Shown: in pieces, positions 44,559 to 53,566 of the stretch | Layout: each line of letters starts with the position of its first letter | Numbering within the stretch: the stretch's first letter is position 1 | NCBI RefSeq assembly: GCF_005434945.1 | Contig: NZ_SKCH01000005.1 | Location: forward strand, 1 to 64,000 | Length of the DNA: 64,000 nucleotides | Reading direction: 5' to 3' | Origin: Prescottella subtropica | GTDB lineage: Bacteria; Actinomycetota; Actinomycetes; Mycobacteriales; Mycobacteriaceae | Made by a program: the position numbers and the translations under genes | The notes under the pieces: model-generated | Told to the model about the DNA's origin: nothing | Database searches by the model: none | The model's input: the letters and a program-made list of their open reading frames with translations, nothing else

Positions 44559-45014
44559 TCACGCAGTCGGTGTCGCCGCCGCAACCTTGTCCGCCACCGC
44601 GCCGAGGTCGATGCCGTCGGCGGCGAGGGCGGGGAGCAGCAGGTCGGCGGTCTTGCCGATCAGGACGACGAGTAGGACGCGCAGGGCGCTGATGTCGGCG
44701 GCGATGCGGACCCGGTCGGTGCTGCCGCAGGAGAGTCGCGAGTAGGCCTGTTCGACCATCTGCCATTCGCCGGCGAGGCCCTCGACGAGGAGTTGTGCGC
44801 GGCCGACGGGGGCGGCCGCCGGGTACAGGTGTTCTTCGACGGCCCGATGCCACGGGCGCAGGGTGTGTTCGGCGAAGTCGACGACCGCCTTGTGGGCGGC
44901 CTCGAAGTCGGGGCCGCCGGGGCCGACGGCCGCGAACACGTCCCGCTCGAGGCCGGCGATCCGGCCGAGCAGTTCGAACATCGTGTCCTGCAACGTTTCC
45001 ACCGCATCCGTCAT
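44559..45014 (-). CDS. hemerythrin-like four-helix protein
   Basis: 151 aa from ATG at 45014; a GTG at 45023 is also possible. Four-helix pattern with histidines placed as in HHE proteins (FEAAHKAVVDFAEHTLRPWHRAVEEHLYPAAA). It is similar in layout to the N-terminal half of the next gene, so the two are likely paralogues (shared VDFxxxxxxPWxxxxEHxLxP and RVRIxxDIxALRVLL patterns). Predicted non-heme iron/O2 or NO binding; not all ligand positions can be confirmed by eye. Confidence 0.72.
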   Translation of the reverse strand: MTDAVETLQDTMFELLGRIAGLERDVFAAVGPGGPDFEAAHKAVVDFAEHTLRPWHRAVEEHLYPAAAPVGRAQLLVEGLAGEWQMVEQAYSRLSCGSTDRVRIAADISALRVLLVVLIGKTADLLLPALAADGIDLGAVADKVAAATPTA

Positions 45015-45073
45015 GGCCGTCACCGTAGCGGCCCGTCCGTGGCGGCCGGTGTGGTGGTCCCGCTGGCCGGTCG

Positions 45074-45835
45074 TCACAGTCGGGTCAGCATCAGCCGCCA
45101 CGCCTCGGGGCCGCGCTGCTCGTAGGTGACCTCGAGGTGGCCGTCGGTGCGTTGGGCGAGTTGCCGGAGCAGGGGGATCGGGTCGTGGTGGGCGATGAGG
45201 ATCATCGACTCGCCGGGGGTGACGGCGTCGAACGCGCCGAAGACGGTGGCGTGCCGGATGGCGTGGGGGATGGTGCGGACGTCGAGTTCGGGAATGTCGG
45301 GGTCGTGTTCGCCGCACGCGCATCCGCCGGTGCGGATGGTGGCGGTGGGCAGATTCTCGACCAGGCAGGTCAGGTTCACGGTCGGGGCCTCGGCGAGGGC
45401 GGGCATGAGCAGTTCGGTGGTCGTGCCGAAGAACACCTCGAGCAGTACCCGTAGGGCGCCGATGTCGGAGATGATGCGGACCCGGTCGGCGCCGATGCCG
45501 GTGCCGGCACCGGCGATGCGGGCGGCGGCCTGTTCGATCATCCGGAGTTGGCCGAGGAGGCCTTCGGTGAGGAGTCGGGTCCTGTCGAGGTCGGCGGCGC
45601 CGGGCAGCAGCCGGTGCTCGGCGGCGGTCAGCCACGGCGCGACCTGGAATGCGGTGAAGTCGACGACGGCGCGGTGGGCGTCGTCGAATCCGGTTCCGGT
45701 GGCGTCGCCGGCCCGGAACACGGCCTGTTCGTGGGCGGTCATGCGGCCGAGCAGTTCGGTGACCGCGTCCCGCTGCTGTTCGAGGGTGTTCGCGTCCGCG
45801 GCGGTCGAGGCCATGATCACGTCGTCGGTGCTCAT
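45074..45835 (-). CDS. hemerythrin-like plus DUF2249 protein
   Basis: 253 aa from ATG at 45835 with aaagggga upstream. The N-terminal four-helix part (about 20-165) resembles the neighbouring 151-aa protein. The C-terminal ~75 residues are a DUF2249/SirA-like domain (LDVRTIPHAIRHATVF, ILIAHHDPIPLLRQL, YEQRGPEAWRLMLTR). A short CxC (GGCACGEHDP) joins the two and may bind metal. This pairing is common in NO-responsive gene sets. Divergent from the regulator, sharing a 46-bp promoter region. Confidence 0.82.
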   Translation of the reverse strand: MSTDDVIMASTAADANTLEQQRDAVTELLGRMTAHEQAVFRAGDATGTGFDDAHRAVVDFTAFQVAPWLTAAEHRLLPGAADLDRTRLLTEGLLGQLRMIEQAAARIAGAGTGIGADRVRIISDIGALRVLLEVFFGTTTELLMPALAEAPTVNLTCLVENLPTATIRTGGCACGEHDPDIPELDVRTIPHAIRHATVFGAFDAVTPGESMILIAHHDPIPLLRQLAQRTDGHLEVTYEQRGPEAWRLMLTRL

Positions 45836-45881
45836 CGGGATCCCCTTTCGGCTCGCGCCCCAATTTACTACGGTAGAAGCC
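45836..45881. promoter_or_regulatory. divergent promoter and operator candidate
   Basis: 46 bp separate the divergent genes. ctacggtag at 45868-45876 is an inverted repeat (ctac-g-gtag). On the plus strand tacggt (45869-45874) ends 7 nt before the regulator's GTG, which suggests a leaderless message. On the minus strand taaatt is a possible -10 for the hemerythrin gene. A regulator bound here would cover both. Confidence 0.45.
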
Positions 45882-46583
45882 GTGAATAAAAGCCCCGTGC
45901 CCCTCGGACCCGCCCCCGCCGCGGGCCCGGAGCGGCGCCGGCCCCTCACCGAACCGCAGGCCGCCGCCCTCGACGACCTGCGCCGCCGCCAGCAGCCGAC
46001 CCGGGTCGGCGACGTCGCCGCCGCACTCGGTCTGCACGTCAACACCGTCCGGGAACATCTCGATGCGCTCGTCGCCGCCGGCCTGGCCGCCCGCACCCGC
46101 GCCCACGCCGACGGGCGCGGCCGGCCCGCCTGGCTGTACGACGCGGTCGACGACCCGGAACCCGATGTGCGGCTGCGGGACTACGCGGGCTTGGCGATCG
46201 CCCTGGCCGGACATCTGCAGGAGACCGGGGAGGATCCGTCCGCGACCGCCCTCGCCATCGGCCGCCGCTGGGGCCGGGATCTGGCCCGGCAGGAACTCGC
46301 GCAGCATCCGCGGGGGGTGGGCACGCCGCGGGAGCGGGTCCTCGACCTGCTCACCGGCCTCGGATTCGCCCCCACCCGCCCCGACCCGGCCACCCCGATC
46401 GCGTTGCGGCGCTGCCCGCTGCTCGACGCCGCCCGCCGCTACCCGGACGTCGTGTGCCGGGTGCATCTGGGGATCGTGCGCGGCGCCCTCGAGACGTTCG
46501 GTGACACCGGCACTTCGAGCGAGCTGACCGCGTTCGCCGAACCCGGCTGCTGCACACTCGAACTCGGCCGCGGCGAGGGGTGA
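45882..46583 (+). CDS. winged-HTH regulator with C-terminal cysteine cluster
   Basis: 233 aa from GTG at 45882. An N-terminal winged helix (RRRQQPTRVGDVAAALGLHVNTVREHLDALVAAGLAARTRA; key core LHVNTVREHLDAL) of ArsR/SufR type. The C-terminal part has cysteines in RRCPLLDAARRYPDVVC, HLGIVRGALE and EPGCCTLEL, a pattern like Fe-S sensing SufR-type regulators. It likely senses NO, O2 or redox state and controls the divergent hemerythrin gene and the downstream copper/hemerythrin genes (3-nt gap to the next). Confidence 0.8.
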   Translation: MNKSPVPLGPAPAAGPERRRPLTEPQAAALDDLRRRQQPTRVGDVAAALGLHVNTVREHLDALVAAGLAARTRAHADGRGRPAWLYDAVDDPEPDVRLRDYAGLAIALAGHLQETGEDPSATALAIGRRWGRDLARQELAQHPRGVGTPRERVLDLLTGLGFAPTRPDPATPIALRRCPLLDAARRYPDVVCRVHLGIVRGALETFGDTGTSSELTAFAEPGCCTLELGRGEG

Positions 46584-46586
46584 CCT

Positions 46587-48263
46587 GTGGTGACGTTGCG
46601 GGCGTGGCACCTGCGCACCGGCGCGGTGGTGCTGACGTGGCTGGTGGCACTGGTCGTGGTCGCCGCCGCGAATGCGGAGCTGGCGCAGTCGCATTGGCTG
46701 ATGATCCACCTCCTCGGCCTGGGGGCCGCGTCGAACGCCATCCTGATCTGGAGCTGGTACTTCACCGAGGCGGTGCTGCGGCTGTCGCACAGCGAGCAGC
46801 GGCGCCCGCAGGGGCTGCGGCTGGTGCTGTTCAACGCCGGTGCGCTGGCCGTCGTGGTCGGCTACGGCAGTCACGGCACCGGTGCCCGGTTCGTCGTCCT
46901 GGCCGGGGCGCTTGCCGCGCTCGCCGCGATCGCCTGGCACGTGGGTGCGTTGCTGCGCCGGCTGGCGACCGCGCTGCCGTCCCGGTTCGGGCCGATCGTC
47001 CGCTACTACGTCGCGTCCGGGGCGTGCCTGCTGGTCGGGATCGGATTCGGGGCCGCCCTCGCCTCCGGCACCCTGCCCGGCAGTTGGTCGCCGCGGCTGG
47101 CCGTCGCGCACGCGGCCGTGAACGTGCTCGGCTGGATCGGGTTGACGGTGATCGGCACCCTGGTCACCCTGTGGCCGACGATCCTGCGCACCCGCATGGC
47201 CGCCGGGGTCGAGCGCGCCGCGGTCCGGGGGCTGCCGGTGCTGATCGGGGCGGTCGCTGTCGTCGTCGCCGGCGCCCTGACCGGGATCCTGCCGGTCGCC
47301 GCGGCCGGGATCGCCGGTTACGCCGCCGCCCTCGGCTACGTCGCGTGGGCGCACGCCGACGAGGTGCGCCGCAAGCATCCCACCAGTTTCGCGGCCCTGT
47401 CGGTGCTCGCCGGTCTGGTGTGGCTATTGGTCACTCTGATCGTGCTGGCGGTCGGATACGTGACCGCGCCCGACTGGTTCGCCGCCGAGGACCGGTTGGC
47501 GACGGCGACGACCGCGCTGCTCGGCGGGTTCCTCGCGCAGGTGCTGCTCGGGGCGCTCAGCTATCTGATCCCGGTGGTAGTCGGGAACCGGCCGTCCGCC
47601 ACCCAGGCCGCGACCGCGGTCCTCGACACCGCCGGGCCGGCGAGGGTCGCCGCCGCCAACGCGGGCCTGTTGGTGTGGGCGCTGCCCGGCACCGGGCTGC
47701 CGTCCACCCTGTGCGCGGCCGTCGCGGTGGCCGCGCTGGCCGGTGTGGTGCCGTTGACGGTGCGGGCGGTGCTCGTCGCCCGCCGCCCGGTGGACCCGGA
47801 TGTGCCGCGGCGGCGGGGCCGGCGCCCCGACCCGGCGACCGGGGTGCTGCTCGGGTCGGGGGCGGCGGGGCTGGCCGTCGTCGTGGTCGCCGCCGCGCTC
47901 GGGGTGGCCGCCGACCCGGCTGCGGTCGGGCTGTCCGGCCGTACCGGCACACCACCGGCGGCGGCGTCCGGGCACACCACCCGCGTCGACGTGTCCGTCG
48001 CGGGCATGCGGTTCGTGCCCGACCGTCTCGCGGTGCCGGCCGGGAACCGGCTCGTGATCACCCTGACCAACACCGGCGACCGGACCCACGACCTGGTGCT
48101 GTCCGGCGGCGCGCGGACCCCCCGGTTGTCCCCGGGCGGGCAGGCCACCGTCGACGCCGGGGTGATCACCGGCAGCGGGCAGGGCTGGTGTTCGGTGGCC
48201 GGGCACCGGCAGATGGGCATGGTCCTGGACATCACCGTCGAACCGTCACGACAGGAAGGTTGA
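46587..48263 (+). CDS. polytopic membrane protein with C-terminal cupredoxin domain
   Basis: 558 aa, GTG start. About ten membrane helices fill residues 10-450, with His/Trp-rich segments (WLMIHLLGLGAASNAILIWSWYFTEAVLRLSH, GYGSHG) that could bind heme or metal. Residues about 465-550 are a cupredoxin with a complete type-1 copper ligand set: His in THDLVL, Cys in GWCSVAG, His in GHRQ and Met in QMGM. Resembles the N-terminal portion of actinobacterial membrane-fused multicopper/nitrite-reductase-like proteins, but the catalytic multicopper domains are absent. Probable electron-transfer or NO/copper role. Confidence 0.8.
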   Translation: MVTLRAWHLRTGAVVLTWLVALVVVAAANAELAQSHWLMIHLLGLGAASNAILIWSWYFTEAVLRLSHSEQRRPQGLRLVLFNAGALAVVVGYGSHGTGARFVVLAGALAALAAIAWHVGALLRRLATALPSRFGPIVRYYVASGACLLVGIGFGAALASGTLPGSWSPRLAVAHAAVNVLGWIGLTVIGTLVTLWPTILRTRMAAGVERAAVRGLPVLIGAVAVVVAGALTGILPVAAAGIAGYAAALGYVAWAHADEVRRKHPTSFAALSVLAGLVWLLVTLIVLAVGYVTAPDWFAAEDRLATATTALLGGFLAQVLLGALSYLIPVVVGNRPSATQAATAVLDTAGPARVAAANAGLLVWALPGTGLPSTLCAAVAVAALAGVVPLTVRAVLVARRPVDPDVPRRRGRRPDPATGVLLGSGAAGLAVVVVAAALGVAADPAAVGLSGRTGTPPAAASGHTTRVDVSVAGMRFVPDRLAVPAGNRLVITLTNTGDRTHDLVLSGGARTPRLSPGGQATVDAGVITGSGQGWCSVAGHRQMGMVLDITVEPSRQEG

Positions 48264-48266
48264 AGC

Positions 48267-48731
48267 ATGAGCAGCGACACCCGGGTCGCCACACCGTTGA
48301 GTGCGGCCCTGACCCGTGAACATCACGACATCGACGCCGGGATCGCGGCGTTCGTCGAGGGCCGGGACGTCGCGGCCCTCACCCGGGCCGCGGACGCGTT
48401 GCGCCGGCACATCTATCTCGAGGAGGAGTTCCTGTTCCCGCCGCTGCGGGCGGCCGGGTTGATGGGCCCGGTGCTGGTGATGCTGCGGGAACACGGGCTG
48501 ATCTGGCGGGCCCTCGACCGGGTCCAGGATGCCGTCGAGCTCGGCGGGGATCCGCTGCCGGCGCTCGACGAACTCGCCGGGCTCCTCGACCGGCACAACA
48601 CCAAGGAGGAACCGATCCTGTACCCGGGGGCCGACACCGTCCTGGATGCGGCCGCCGCCCGGCAGCTCACCGGGTTCCTGGCGTCCGGGCGGATGCCGGA
48701 CGGGTGGGTGTGCGCGCATGCCGGCGAATGA
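48267..48731 (+). CDS. hemerythrin domain protein
   Basis: 154 aa, ATG start 3 nt after the upstream stop. Full HHE pattern: REHHDIDAGI (helix 1), LRRHIYLEEEFLFPPL (helix 2), LREHGLIWRAL (helix 3) and LDRHNTKEEPILYPGAD (helix 4), giving the expected five His and two carboxylate di-iron ligands. Likely O2/NO binding or iron-sulphur repair. It overlaps the next gene by 14 nt. Confidence 0.9.
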   Translation: MSSDTRVATPLSAALTREHHDIDAGIAAFVEGRDVAALTRAADALRRHIYLEEEFLFPPLRAAGLMGPVLVMLREHGLIWRALDRVQDAVELGGDPLPALDELAGLLDRHNTKEEPILYPGADTVLDAAAARQLTGFLASGRMPDGWVCAHAGE

Positions 48732-49182
48732 CGGGGTGCGGTCGGCCGGGAACTGGCGCACCGGTGGCCTGTTCCTGCTCACCGGGGCGGCCGCCGTCGT
48801 CGCCGGTGGGCTGCTCGCCGCGGTGACCGCGTCGGCGCCCACCGAGCACGCGGTGTGGGCGTCGGCGTATCTGGTGCTGGTGGCCGGGGTGTGCCAGATC
48901 GTGGTCGGCGGGGTGACCGCGCTCCTGGCCGACCGGTTCGGCGGGGTGCTCGCGGCGGCGTGGATCGTGTTCACGTCGGCGAACGCCGCGGTGATCGGTG
49001 GGACCGTCACCGAGACCACCCCGGTGCTGTGGGTGGGGGCGCTGCTGCTGCTCGCGAGCCTGGTGCTGCTGCTGGTCGCGGTCCGGGGGGTCCGCGGCGG
49101 CGTGCTGCTGTGGGGGTATCGGGCGGTGCTGATCGTGCTGGCCGTCTCGACTCCGATCGGGTTGCTCCTCGAACGCCGGTGA
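48718..49182 (+). CDS. small polytopic membrane protein
   Basis: 154 aa from ATG at 48718, inside the end of the hemerythrin gene. Four to five hydrophobic helices (GGLFLLTGAAAVVAGGLLAAV, VWASAYLVLVAGVCQIVVGGV, LAAAWIVFTSANAAVIG, VLWVGALLLLASLVLLLVA). No recognised family. Its overlap with the hemerythrin gene puts it in the same operon, possibly as a partner of the cupredoxin membrane protein. Confidence 0.75.
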   Translation: MPANDGVRSAGNWRTGGLFLLTGAAAVVAGGLLAAVTASAPTEHAVWASAYLVLVAGVCQIVVGGVTALLADRFGGVLAAAWIVFTSANAAVIGGTVTETTPVLWVGALLLLASLVLLLVAVRGVRGGVLLWGYRAVLIVLAVSTPIGLLLERR

Positions 49183-49203
49183 CCCGCCGATAGGCTGCCC
49201 GTC

Positions 49204-50253
49204 ATGCGTGGTGAGTACAAGGTTCCCGGTGGCAAACTCGTGATCGTCGACGTGGAGGTGGACGACGGACACCTGGCGCAGGTGGCGTTGTCGGGGGATT
49301 TCTTCCTCGAACCCGACGAGGCGCTCGACGACATCACCGCCGCGGTGACCGGCATGTCGGCGGCCGCGAACGCCGCCCAGTTGGGGGCCGCGATCACCGC
49401 AGCCCTCGGTGACGACGTGGCGCTGATCGGGTTCACCCCGGAATCGGTGGGGATCGCGATCCGCCGCGCCCTCGGGCACGCCACCAGCTGGCACGACCAC
49501 GAATTCGATATCGTCGGCCCGGTCGTGCTGGATCCGGCGCTGCACGTCGCCCTCGACGAGGTCATCGCGCGGGAGGTCGCGGCCGGTCAGCGGCGGCCCA
49601 CACTGCGGTTCTGGGACTGGGATGCGCCGCTGGTGGTGCTGGGATCGTTCCAGTCGGTGCGCAACGAGGTCGACGCCGACGGCGCCGCCCGGCACGGGAT
49701 CGGGGTCGTCCGCCGTATCTCCGGCGGCGGCGCGATGTTCATGGAGCCGGGCAACTGCATCACCTATTCGCTGGCGGTGCCCACCTCACTGGTCGACGGC
49801 CTGAGTTTCGAGCAGTCGTACGTGTTCCTCGACCAGTGGGTGATGGGGGCGCTCGCCGACGTCGGTATCACCGCCCGGTACGTGCCGCTCAACGACATCG
49901 CCTCCGAGCAGGGCAAGATCGCCGGCGCCGCCCAGAAACGGTTCGCCGCCGGCGCCGTCCTGCACCACGTGACGATGGCGTACGACATCGACGCCGACAA
50001 GATGACCGAGGTGCTGCGCATCGGCCGGGAGAAGATCTCCGACAAGGGCATCACCTCCTCCGGGAAACGTGTCGACCCGATGCGCTCCCAGACCGGCATG
50101 ACCCGCGACGCCATCATCGACGCCTTCACCGCCCACTTCCGGGCCCGCTACACCACCCACGACGCCGGCTACACCGAGGCGGAACTCGCCGCGGCCCGCG
50201 CGCTGGTGGACAGCAAGTTCAAGGACGACACCTGGACGTACCGGGTGCCGTGA
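49204..50253 (+). CDS. lplA: lipoate-protein ligase A family protein
   Basis: 349 aa, ATG start. The first ~80 residues (GEYKVPGGKLVIVDVEV, LSGDFFLEPDEALDD) look like the small accessory domain that is C-terminal in E. coli LplA, so the order here is swapped. The catalytic domain follows with LRFWDWDAPLVVLGSFQ, RRISGGGAMFMEPGN and the lipoyl-AMP Lys in EQGKIAGAAQKR. Transfers lipoate to E2/GcvH-type domains, relevant to gcvH in this window. Converges on pknK with a 13-nt gap. Confidence 0.9.
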   Translation: MRGEYKVPGGKLVIVDVEVDDGHLAQVALSGDFFLEPDEALDDITAAVTGMSAAANAAQLGAAITAALGDDVALIGFTPESVGIAIRRALGHATSWHDHEFDIVGPVVLDPALHVALDEVIAREVAAGQRRPTLRFWDWDAPLVVLGSFQSVRNEVDADGAARHGIGVVRRISGGGAMFMEPGNCITYSLAVPTSLVDGLSFEQSYVFLDQWVMGALADVGITARYVPLNDIASEQGKIAGAAQKRFAAGAVLHHVTMAYDIDADKMTEVLRIGREKISDKGITSSGKRVDPMRSQTGMTRDAIIDAFTAHFRARYTTHDAGYTEAELAAARALVDSKFKDDTWTYRVP

Positions 50254-50266
50254 CCGGGGCGGCGGC

Positions 50267-53200
50267 TCACCCGGCCCGCACCGATTCGGCGATCCAGGTG
50301 GCGACCTGCACCCGGGAGGTGAACCCGAGTTTGGACAGGATGTGGTCGACGTGCCCGTCGACGGTGCGCTGCGAGATCGTCAGCCGGGTCGCGATCTCCT
50401 TGTTGGTGAGGCCCTCGGCGACCAGGTCGGCGACCTGGCGTTCCCGTTTGGTGAGTGGTGTCGTCTCCAGTGCGGTGCCGTCGGGTTCCTGGTCGCGTTC
50501 CCCGAGCGCGTAGGCGAGGGCGGCCTCGGTGGACATGGCGGCGCCCTCGTGGCAGGCGGTGGCGAGGACGTCCTCGTCGAGGCCCGCCCGGACGGTCTCC
50601 TCGAATTCCTGCTGGTGGGCGAGCAGATTCGGGAACAGGACGGGGTGGCTGCCGACGAGCCGCCGATGCGCCGTCGCGGCGCCCATCAGCACCACGGCGC
50701 GCCGTAGTTGTCCCCGCTCCGCGGTGATCCACGCCAGCGCCTGCAGGCACGTGAACACCATCAGCGGATCGTCGGTTTCCCGGGTGAGCCGCAGCCCGGC
50801 TTCGAGGAGTTCGACGGCGTGTTCGACGTTCCCGGACCGCCACATGTCGACGCCGTTCGCCCACAGCGCGTACCCGCGGTGGACGTACTCGCCGGACGCC
50901 TGCGCCAACGCCAGCGCCCGCCCCTGATAGGTGAGGGCGCGGGTGGTGTTGTCGCCCACGTGCGCCCAGCCCAGCAGGCTCAGCGCCTCGAGGTGCAGCT
51001 GCGGGTGGGCGTCGATGCCGGGGGTGTCGGCGGCGTCGGCCAACCGCTGCCGGGCCCGGGTGAAGTCGCCGCTGCAGAACGCGGTGACCCCGTCGGCGAT
51101 CGCGACGTAGGCGCGGGTGAACGGGTCGGCGTCCGCGGTGTCGAGGGCGGCCGCCTGCGCGACCCGGGCACTCGCCGCGGCCAGGTCACCCTGGAAGGCG
51201 GCCAGGATGGCGGCCGCGAACAGGGCCTTGGCCTGCAGGAACGGGGGTTGCGGGTAGTTCTGCGCCAAGGCCCGGTCCAGGGCGTGCCGGCCCCCGGTGA
51301 ACCGGCCGCGGGCCATCCAGAACGGGTACATCGCCGCCGCGAACGGCACTGCGTCGCCCTCGGTGTCGGCGAGGGCGAACTCGAACGCCTCCCGCAGGTT
51401 CGGCAGTTCCCGGAACAGTCGGGCACTCCACTCGAGCTGGCGGGGGCTGATCCAGTCGGCCTCGGCGTCCCGGGCCATGCGCAGATACCAGGTGCGGAAC
51501 CGGTTCCGCACCTCCTGATACCAGTCGCTGCGTTCGAGGTTCTCGATGCCGTACTCGCGGACCGTTTCCAGTATCCGGTAGTAGACGCGGCCGTCGGCGT
51601 CGTCGCACACCACGATCGACTTGTCCACCAGCGAGGCGAGGACGTCGAGCAGGTCCGGCACCGACGGGTCCTCCCCGACCCGGCTGCACACCTGCTCGGC
51701 GTCGTCGAGGTCGAAGCCGCCGACGAACAGCGACAACCGGTTCCACAGCCGCTGCTCGACGGGGGTGCACAGGTCGTAGCTCCAGTCGATGGACAGCCGC
51801 AGTGTCTGTTGCCGCTCCGGGACCCCCCGGTTTCCCCACGTGGGCAGGGTGTGGCGTTCGGTGAGCTGCTGCAGGATCTGCTCGACCGACAGGGCGCGGG
51901 TGCGGGCCGCCGCCAGTTCGATCGCCAGCGGCAGCCCGTCGAGTCGGGTGCAGATCGCGGCGACGGCCGCGGTGTTGTCGTCGGTGAGCGTGAACCCCGG
52001 GGCGGCGGCTGCCGCCCGCTCCGCGAACAGCTGCACCGCGTCGGCGCGGGACATGCCGGTCGTCGACTGGGGCCGCTCCGGGTCCGGGGTGTGCAGGGGG
52101 GCGACCGGCACCACCGTTTCACCGCCGAGTCCCAACAGTTCCCGGCTGGTGGCCAGGACCCGCAGATCCGGGCAGTGTCCCAGCAGGCCTTCGACCAGTT
52201 CGGCGACCGCGCCGATCACCTGTTCGCAGTTGTCGAGGACCAGCAGCCCGGTGCGTTCGGTCAATGCGTCGACGAGGGCCGCCCGCAGCGGCCGGCCCGC
52301 GAAGTTCCGGACCCCGAGGGCGGTGGCGACGGCGTCGACGACGAGTGCCGGGTCGTGGACACCGGCGAGTTCGACGAGCCACACCCCGTCGGGGAAACTG
52401 CGCCGCACCGCGGCCGCCGCCCGGAACGCGAGCCGGGTCTTGCCGACGCCGCCGATCCCGGTCAATGTCACCAGTCGGGCGGTGTCCAGGGCGTGCCGGA
52501 TCGTGGCCAGTTCCCGTTGGCGGCCGACGAAACTGGTGACGTCCGCGGGCAGATCGGCGCGGGGCTGCAACGCAGTCCGGGTGCTGACGGCACCGGAGGA
52601 GACGTCGTCGTACAGCTGGCCGAGCAGCTCGGCGAGGTCGGTCGCCGACGGCCGCTCGGCGGGATCGCGGGCCATGGCCCGCTCGACGACGGTACTGACG
52701 TCGTCGGGGATGCCGCCGTCCCGCAGGTCCGGCACCGGCGCGGTGGTGATCCGCAGGAACTGGGCGACGACCTGTTCGCCGCTGCGCCGCTCGAACGCGG
52801 CATGCCCGGTCAGGGCGCAGAACAGGGTGGCGCCGAGACCGTAGATGTCGGAGGCCGAGCTGGGGGCATCCCCCTCGAGGACCTCGGGGGCGGTGAACGC
52901 GGGGGAGCCGGTGATGGTGCCGGCCGCGGTCTGGAAGCCGCCGGAGACGTGCGCGATCCCGAAGTCGGCGAGCGCCGGTTCGCCGTAGTCGGTGAACAGG
53001 ATGTTCGCCGGTTTCACATCGCGGTGCACGATGCCGTGTTCGTGGACGGTCTGCAGCGCCTCGGACAGTTTCGCCCCCACCTGCAGCACCTCGATGGCCG
53101 GGAGGGGACCGCCGTCCCGGATGCGTTGCTCGAGGTTGCCGAGGCGGTGGTACGGCATCACCAGGAACGGATGCCCGGCCGCCGTTTCCCCGACCCGCAG

Positions 53201-53566
53201 GACCCCGACGACGTTCGGATGCCCGGTCAGCTGCCCCATCGCCCGCTGCTCCCGCTCGAACCGGGCCCGGTTCTGCTCGTCGAGGGCGGTGGTGAGGACC
53301 TTCACCGCGACGGTGCGGTCGAGTTCGGTCTCGGTGCAGCGGAAGACGGTGCCGAACCCACCCCGCCCGATCTCCTCGGCGTCGGTGAACCCGGCCGCCG
53401 CCAGCTCGGACGCCAGCACGCCGTCGGTCTCCGGTGCGGCCTGCGGGACGGGACCCGCCTGCGTCCGCAGCAGATCGGCCTGCGTGCCCTGACCCAGCCG
53501 GGTCCGCAACGCATCGTCCTGCGGACTCGGTTGCGCCTGCGTTAGGAGCGGGTCGGACTCGACCAT
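50267..53566 (-). CDS. pknK: PknK-type Ser/Thr kinase fused to an AAA/TPR/LuxR regulator
   Basis: 1099 aa (M. tuberculosis PknK is 1110). Kinase domain at about 60-310: glycine loop GRGGFGTVF, K89 in AVKV, HRDVKPAN with D183, DFG at 201-203. A NACHT/AAA-type ATPase follows at about 345-600 (P-loop GIGGVGKT, LLVLDNCEQ), then long TPR-like helices (about 680-1020) and a C-terminal LuxR helix-turn-helix (LTKRERQVADLVAEGLTNKEIATRLTISQRTVDGH). Cytosolic, no membrane helix. Growth-phase and stress regulator in mycobacteria. Confidence 0.95.
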   Translation of the reverse strand: MVESDPLLTQAQPSPQDDALRTRLGQGTQADLLRTQAGPVPQAAPETDGVLASELAAAGFTDAEEIGRGGFGTVFRCTETELDRTVAVKVLTTALDEQNRARFEREQRAMGQLTGHPNVVGVLRVGETAAGHPFLVMPYHRLGNLEQRIRDGGPLPAIEVLQVGAKLSEALQTVHEHGIVHRDVKPANILFTDYGEPALADFGIAHVSGGFQTAAGTITGSPAFTAPEVLEGDAPSSASDIYGLGATLFCALTGHAAFERRSGEQVVAQFLRITTAPVPDLRDGGIPDDVSTVVERAMARDPAERPSATDLAELLGQLYDDVSSGAVSTRTALQPRADLPADVTSFVGRQRELATIRHALDTARLVTLTGIGGVGKTRLAFRAAAAVRRSFPDGVWLVELAGVHDPALVVDAVATALGVRNFAGRPLRAALVDALTERTGLLVLDNCEQVIGAVAELVEGLLGHCPDLRVLATSRELLGLGGETVVPVAPLHTPDPERPQSTTGMSRADAVQLFAERAAAAAPGFTLTDDNTAAVAAICTRLDGLPLAIELAAARTRALSVEQILQQLTERHTLPTWGNRGVPERQQTLRLSIDWSYDLCTPVEQRLWNRLSLFVGGFDLDDAEQVCSRVGEDPSVPDLLDVLASLVDKSIVVCDDADGRVYYRILETVREYGIENLERSDWYQEVRNRFRTWYLRMARDAEADWISPRQLEWSARLFRELPNLREAFEFALADTEGDAVPFAAAMYPFWMARGRFTGGRHALDRALAQNYPQPPFLQAKALFAAAILAAFQGDLAAASARVAQAAALDTADADPFTRAYVAIADGVTAFCSGDFTRARQRLADAADTPGIDAHPQLHLEALSLLGWAHVGDNTTRALTYQGRALALAQASGEYVHRGYALWANGVDMWRSGNVEHAVELLEAGLRLTRETDDPLMVFTCLQALAWITAERGQLRRAVVLMGAATAHRRLVGSHPVLFPNLLAHQQEFEETVRAGLDEDVLATACHEGAAMSTEAALAYALGERDQEPDGTALETTPLTKRERQVADLVAEGLTNKEIATRLTISQRTVDGHVDHILSKLGFTSRVQVATWIAESVRAG

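Noticed and set aside
44062-45014. A complete DarTG toxin-antitoxin system
   Set aside because: Only the macrodomain is present. The neighbour on the 5' side is a hemerythrin-like protein, not a DarT ADP-ribosyltransferase.
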